DNA from: Pseudomonadota bacterium
GTDB taxonomy: Bacteria; Pseudomonadota; Alphaproteobacteria; Rhodospirillales; Rhodospirillaceae
Assembly (NCBI GenBank): GCA_023396465.1
Contig: JAEWWF010000409.1
Span: forward strand, 1 to 14,331
Direction: 5' to 3'
DNA length: 14,331 bases
In this document: piece by piece, positions 13,694-14,331 of the stretch
Layout of the letters: the number at the start of each line of letters is the position of its first letter
Position numbering within the stretch: the first letter of the stretch is position 1
Program-made: the position numbers and the translations under genes
Notes under the pieces: model-generated
Told to the model about the DNA's origin: nothing
Database searches by the model: none
The model's input: only the letters and a program-made list of their open reading frames with translations

Positions 13694-14331
13694 ATGAGCG
13701 ATCACGAAAGAAAAGCGCCTCTAAAGCTTTCGCAGCCAGGCAAGCTTGAGCTTAAGAAAACCGTTGAAGCCGGGCAGGTTCGCCAAAGCTTTACTCATGG
13801 ACGCTCAAAGGTCGTTACGTTAGACGTGCGTAAAAAACGGACGTTTTTAGCTGCAGCAAGTGCTGGTGATATTGGTAATTCAGAAGGTGCGTCTGCTAAC
13901 CAGACAGAAGAAGCTCTGGACAGCGCGCGGCGCGAAAATGAGCGGCGGCGGGTTGAACAGAACCAATTGACCGCCATCCGAGCAACCATCCTTAGCCAAT
14001 TGGATGGGCGTGGCAGGTTGGCGTGCACCATTCGGTGGCGAGCAGATGAATTGCAGACCCAACTGGAAGCGGCCGCGTCCATGCTCCCTGAACAATTGAT
14101 CGTTTTCGGTCCGCCGGGTACTGGCAAGAGCCACATTCTCCGCAGCACTTATCTCAATAAATTGCATATCGAGCGCGAGTGCGTAATACAGACCATTTTT
14201 CATCCAGAGTACACCTATGGCGATTTCGTGGGAAAGCTGTTGCCGCTCAGTATGCCGGATGCGACTAGCCCAGGAAGGTCCACCGTTTCCTACAGGTTCT
14301 ATCCCGGCCATTTTTTGCAGGCTTTAGCGAT
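13694..14331 (+). CDS. Chimeric protein: IF-2 N-terminal-like leader fused to McrB-like AAA+ ATPase (3' end outside window)
   Basis: The frame is open from the ATG at 13694 to the window end (212 residues seen), with no stop or frameshift. Residues 9-51 read like the start of alphaproteobacterial translation initiation factor IF-2, including KLELKKTVEAGQVRQSF, HGRSK and VRKKRTF, the IF-2-associated N-terminal segment. Next comes a charged, probably helical linker (about 70-105, ARRENERRRVEQNQL), and then an AAA+ core with Walker A GPPGTGKS (139-146) and the McrB-like FHPEYTYGDFVG (169-180), followed by VSYRFYPGHFLQAL. McrB-type ATPases usually power nucleic-acid-targeting defence systems with a nuclease partner; the partner, Walker B and the rest lie outside. 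IF-2's own G domain (GxxxxGKT followed by DTPG) is absent, so this is not infB. Codons are much less GC-biased than in the neighbours, suggesting transfer. The start is supported by IF-2 resemblance from residue 9; no good ribosome site is visible. Confidence 0.8.
   Translation, partial: MSDHERKAPLKLSQPGKLELKKTVEAGQVRQSFTHGRSKVVTLDVRKKRTFLAAASAGDIGNSEGASANQTEEALDSARRENERRRVEQNQLTAIRATILSQLDGRGRLACTIRWRADELQTQLEAAASMLPEQLIVFGPPGTGKSHILRSTYLNKLHIERECVIQTIFHPEYTYGDFVGKLLPLSMPDATSPGRSTVSYRFYPGHFLQALA

Noticed and set aside
13880..14311. Minus-strand frames opposite the chimeric AAA+ gene
   Set aside because: The plus-strand frame carries IF-2-like and McrB-like motifs in a single reading frame, so the opposite frames are shadows.
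13694..14331. Interpretation as the genuine infB gene
   Set aside because: Only the N-terminal segment resembles IF-2. The following ATPase is AAA+ (GPPGTGKS), not the IF-2 G domain, and no nusA/ylxR neighbour is present.

Overview
This window is GC-rich, tightly packed chromosomal DNA from an alphaproteobacterium, most likely a member of the Rhodospirillales (Magnetospirillum/Azospirillum-like). The evidence is gene order (ntrC-ntrY-ntrX-trkA-D-amino-acid aminotransferase-HAD hydrolase-hfq-hflX), the protein sequences, and strong G/C preference at third codon positions. The genus is an inference from gene order and family resemblance; no database was searched.

Positions 1-9253 (+ strand) form a regulatory cluster. 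It holds the 3' part of ntrC, then the NtrY/NtrX two-component pair (overlapping by 11 nt), trkA (potassium uptake regulator), a D-amino-acid aminotransferase, a HAD-family phosphatase overlapping it, hfq (RNA chaperone) and hflX (ribosome-associated GTPase). Gaps are short or negative. The only clear break that could house its own promoter is the ~80 nt ahead of hfq.

Positions 9254-11283 (+ strand) hold smaller units: a phosphinothricin-acetyltransferase-like GNAT enzyme preceded by strong hairpins; an 89-residue protein, possibly ribbon-helix-helix, whose upstream region carries two identical 12-bp perfect palindromes 70 bp apart; and an inositol-monophosphatase-family enzyme. Positions 11313-13085 (- strand, convergent) hold an uncharacterised lipoprotein, mazG (NTP pyrophosphohydrolase) and an 81-residue hypothetical protein. 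mazG and the lipoprotein gene are joined by an ATGA stop/start overlap.

From about 13086 the character changes. About 600 nt without a convincing gene is visibly less GC-rich and holds several hairpins and a perfect 13-bp tandem repeat. After it an open reading frame begins at 13694 and runs off the window end. Its first ~51 residues closely resemble the N-terminal segment of alphaproteobacterial translation initiation factor IF-2. After a charged linker it continues in the same frame into an AAA+ ATPase of the McrB type (Walker A GPPGTGKS, then FHPEYTYGDFVG). This IF-2-leader/McrB-like chimera, at the edge of what looks like a horizontally acquired defence island, is the most notable content of the window. 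The twin-palindrome small-regulator locus is the second.
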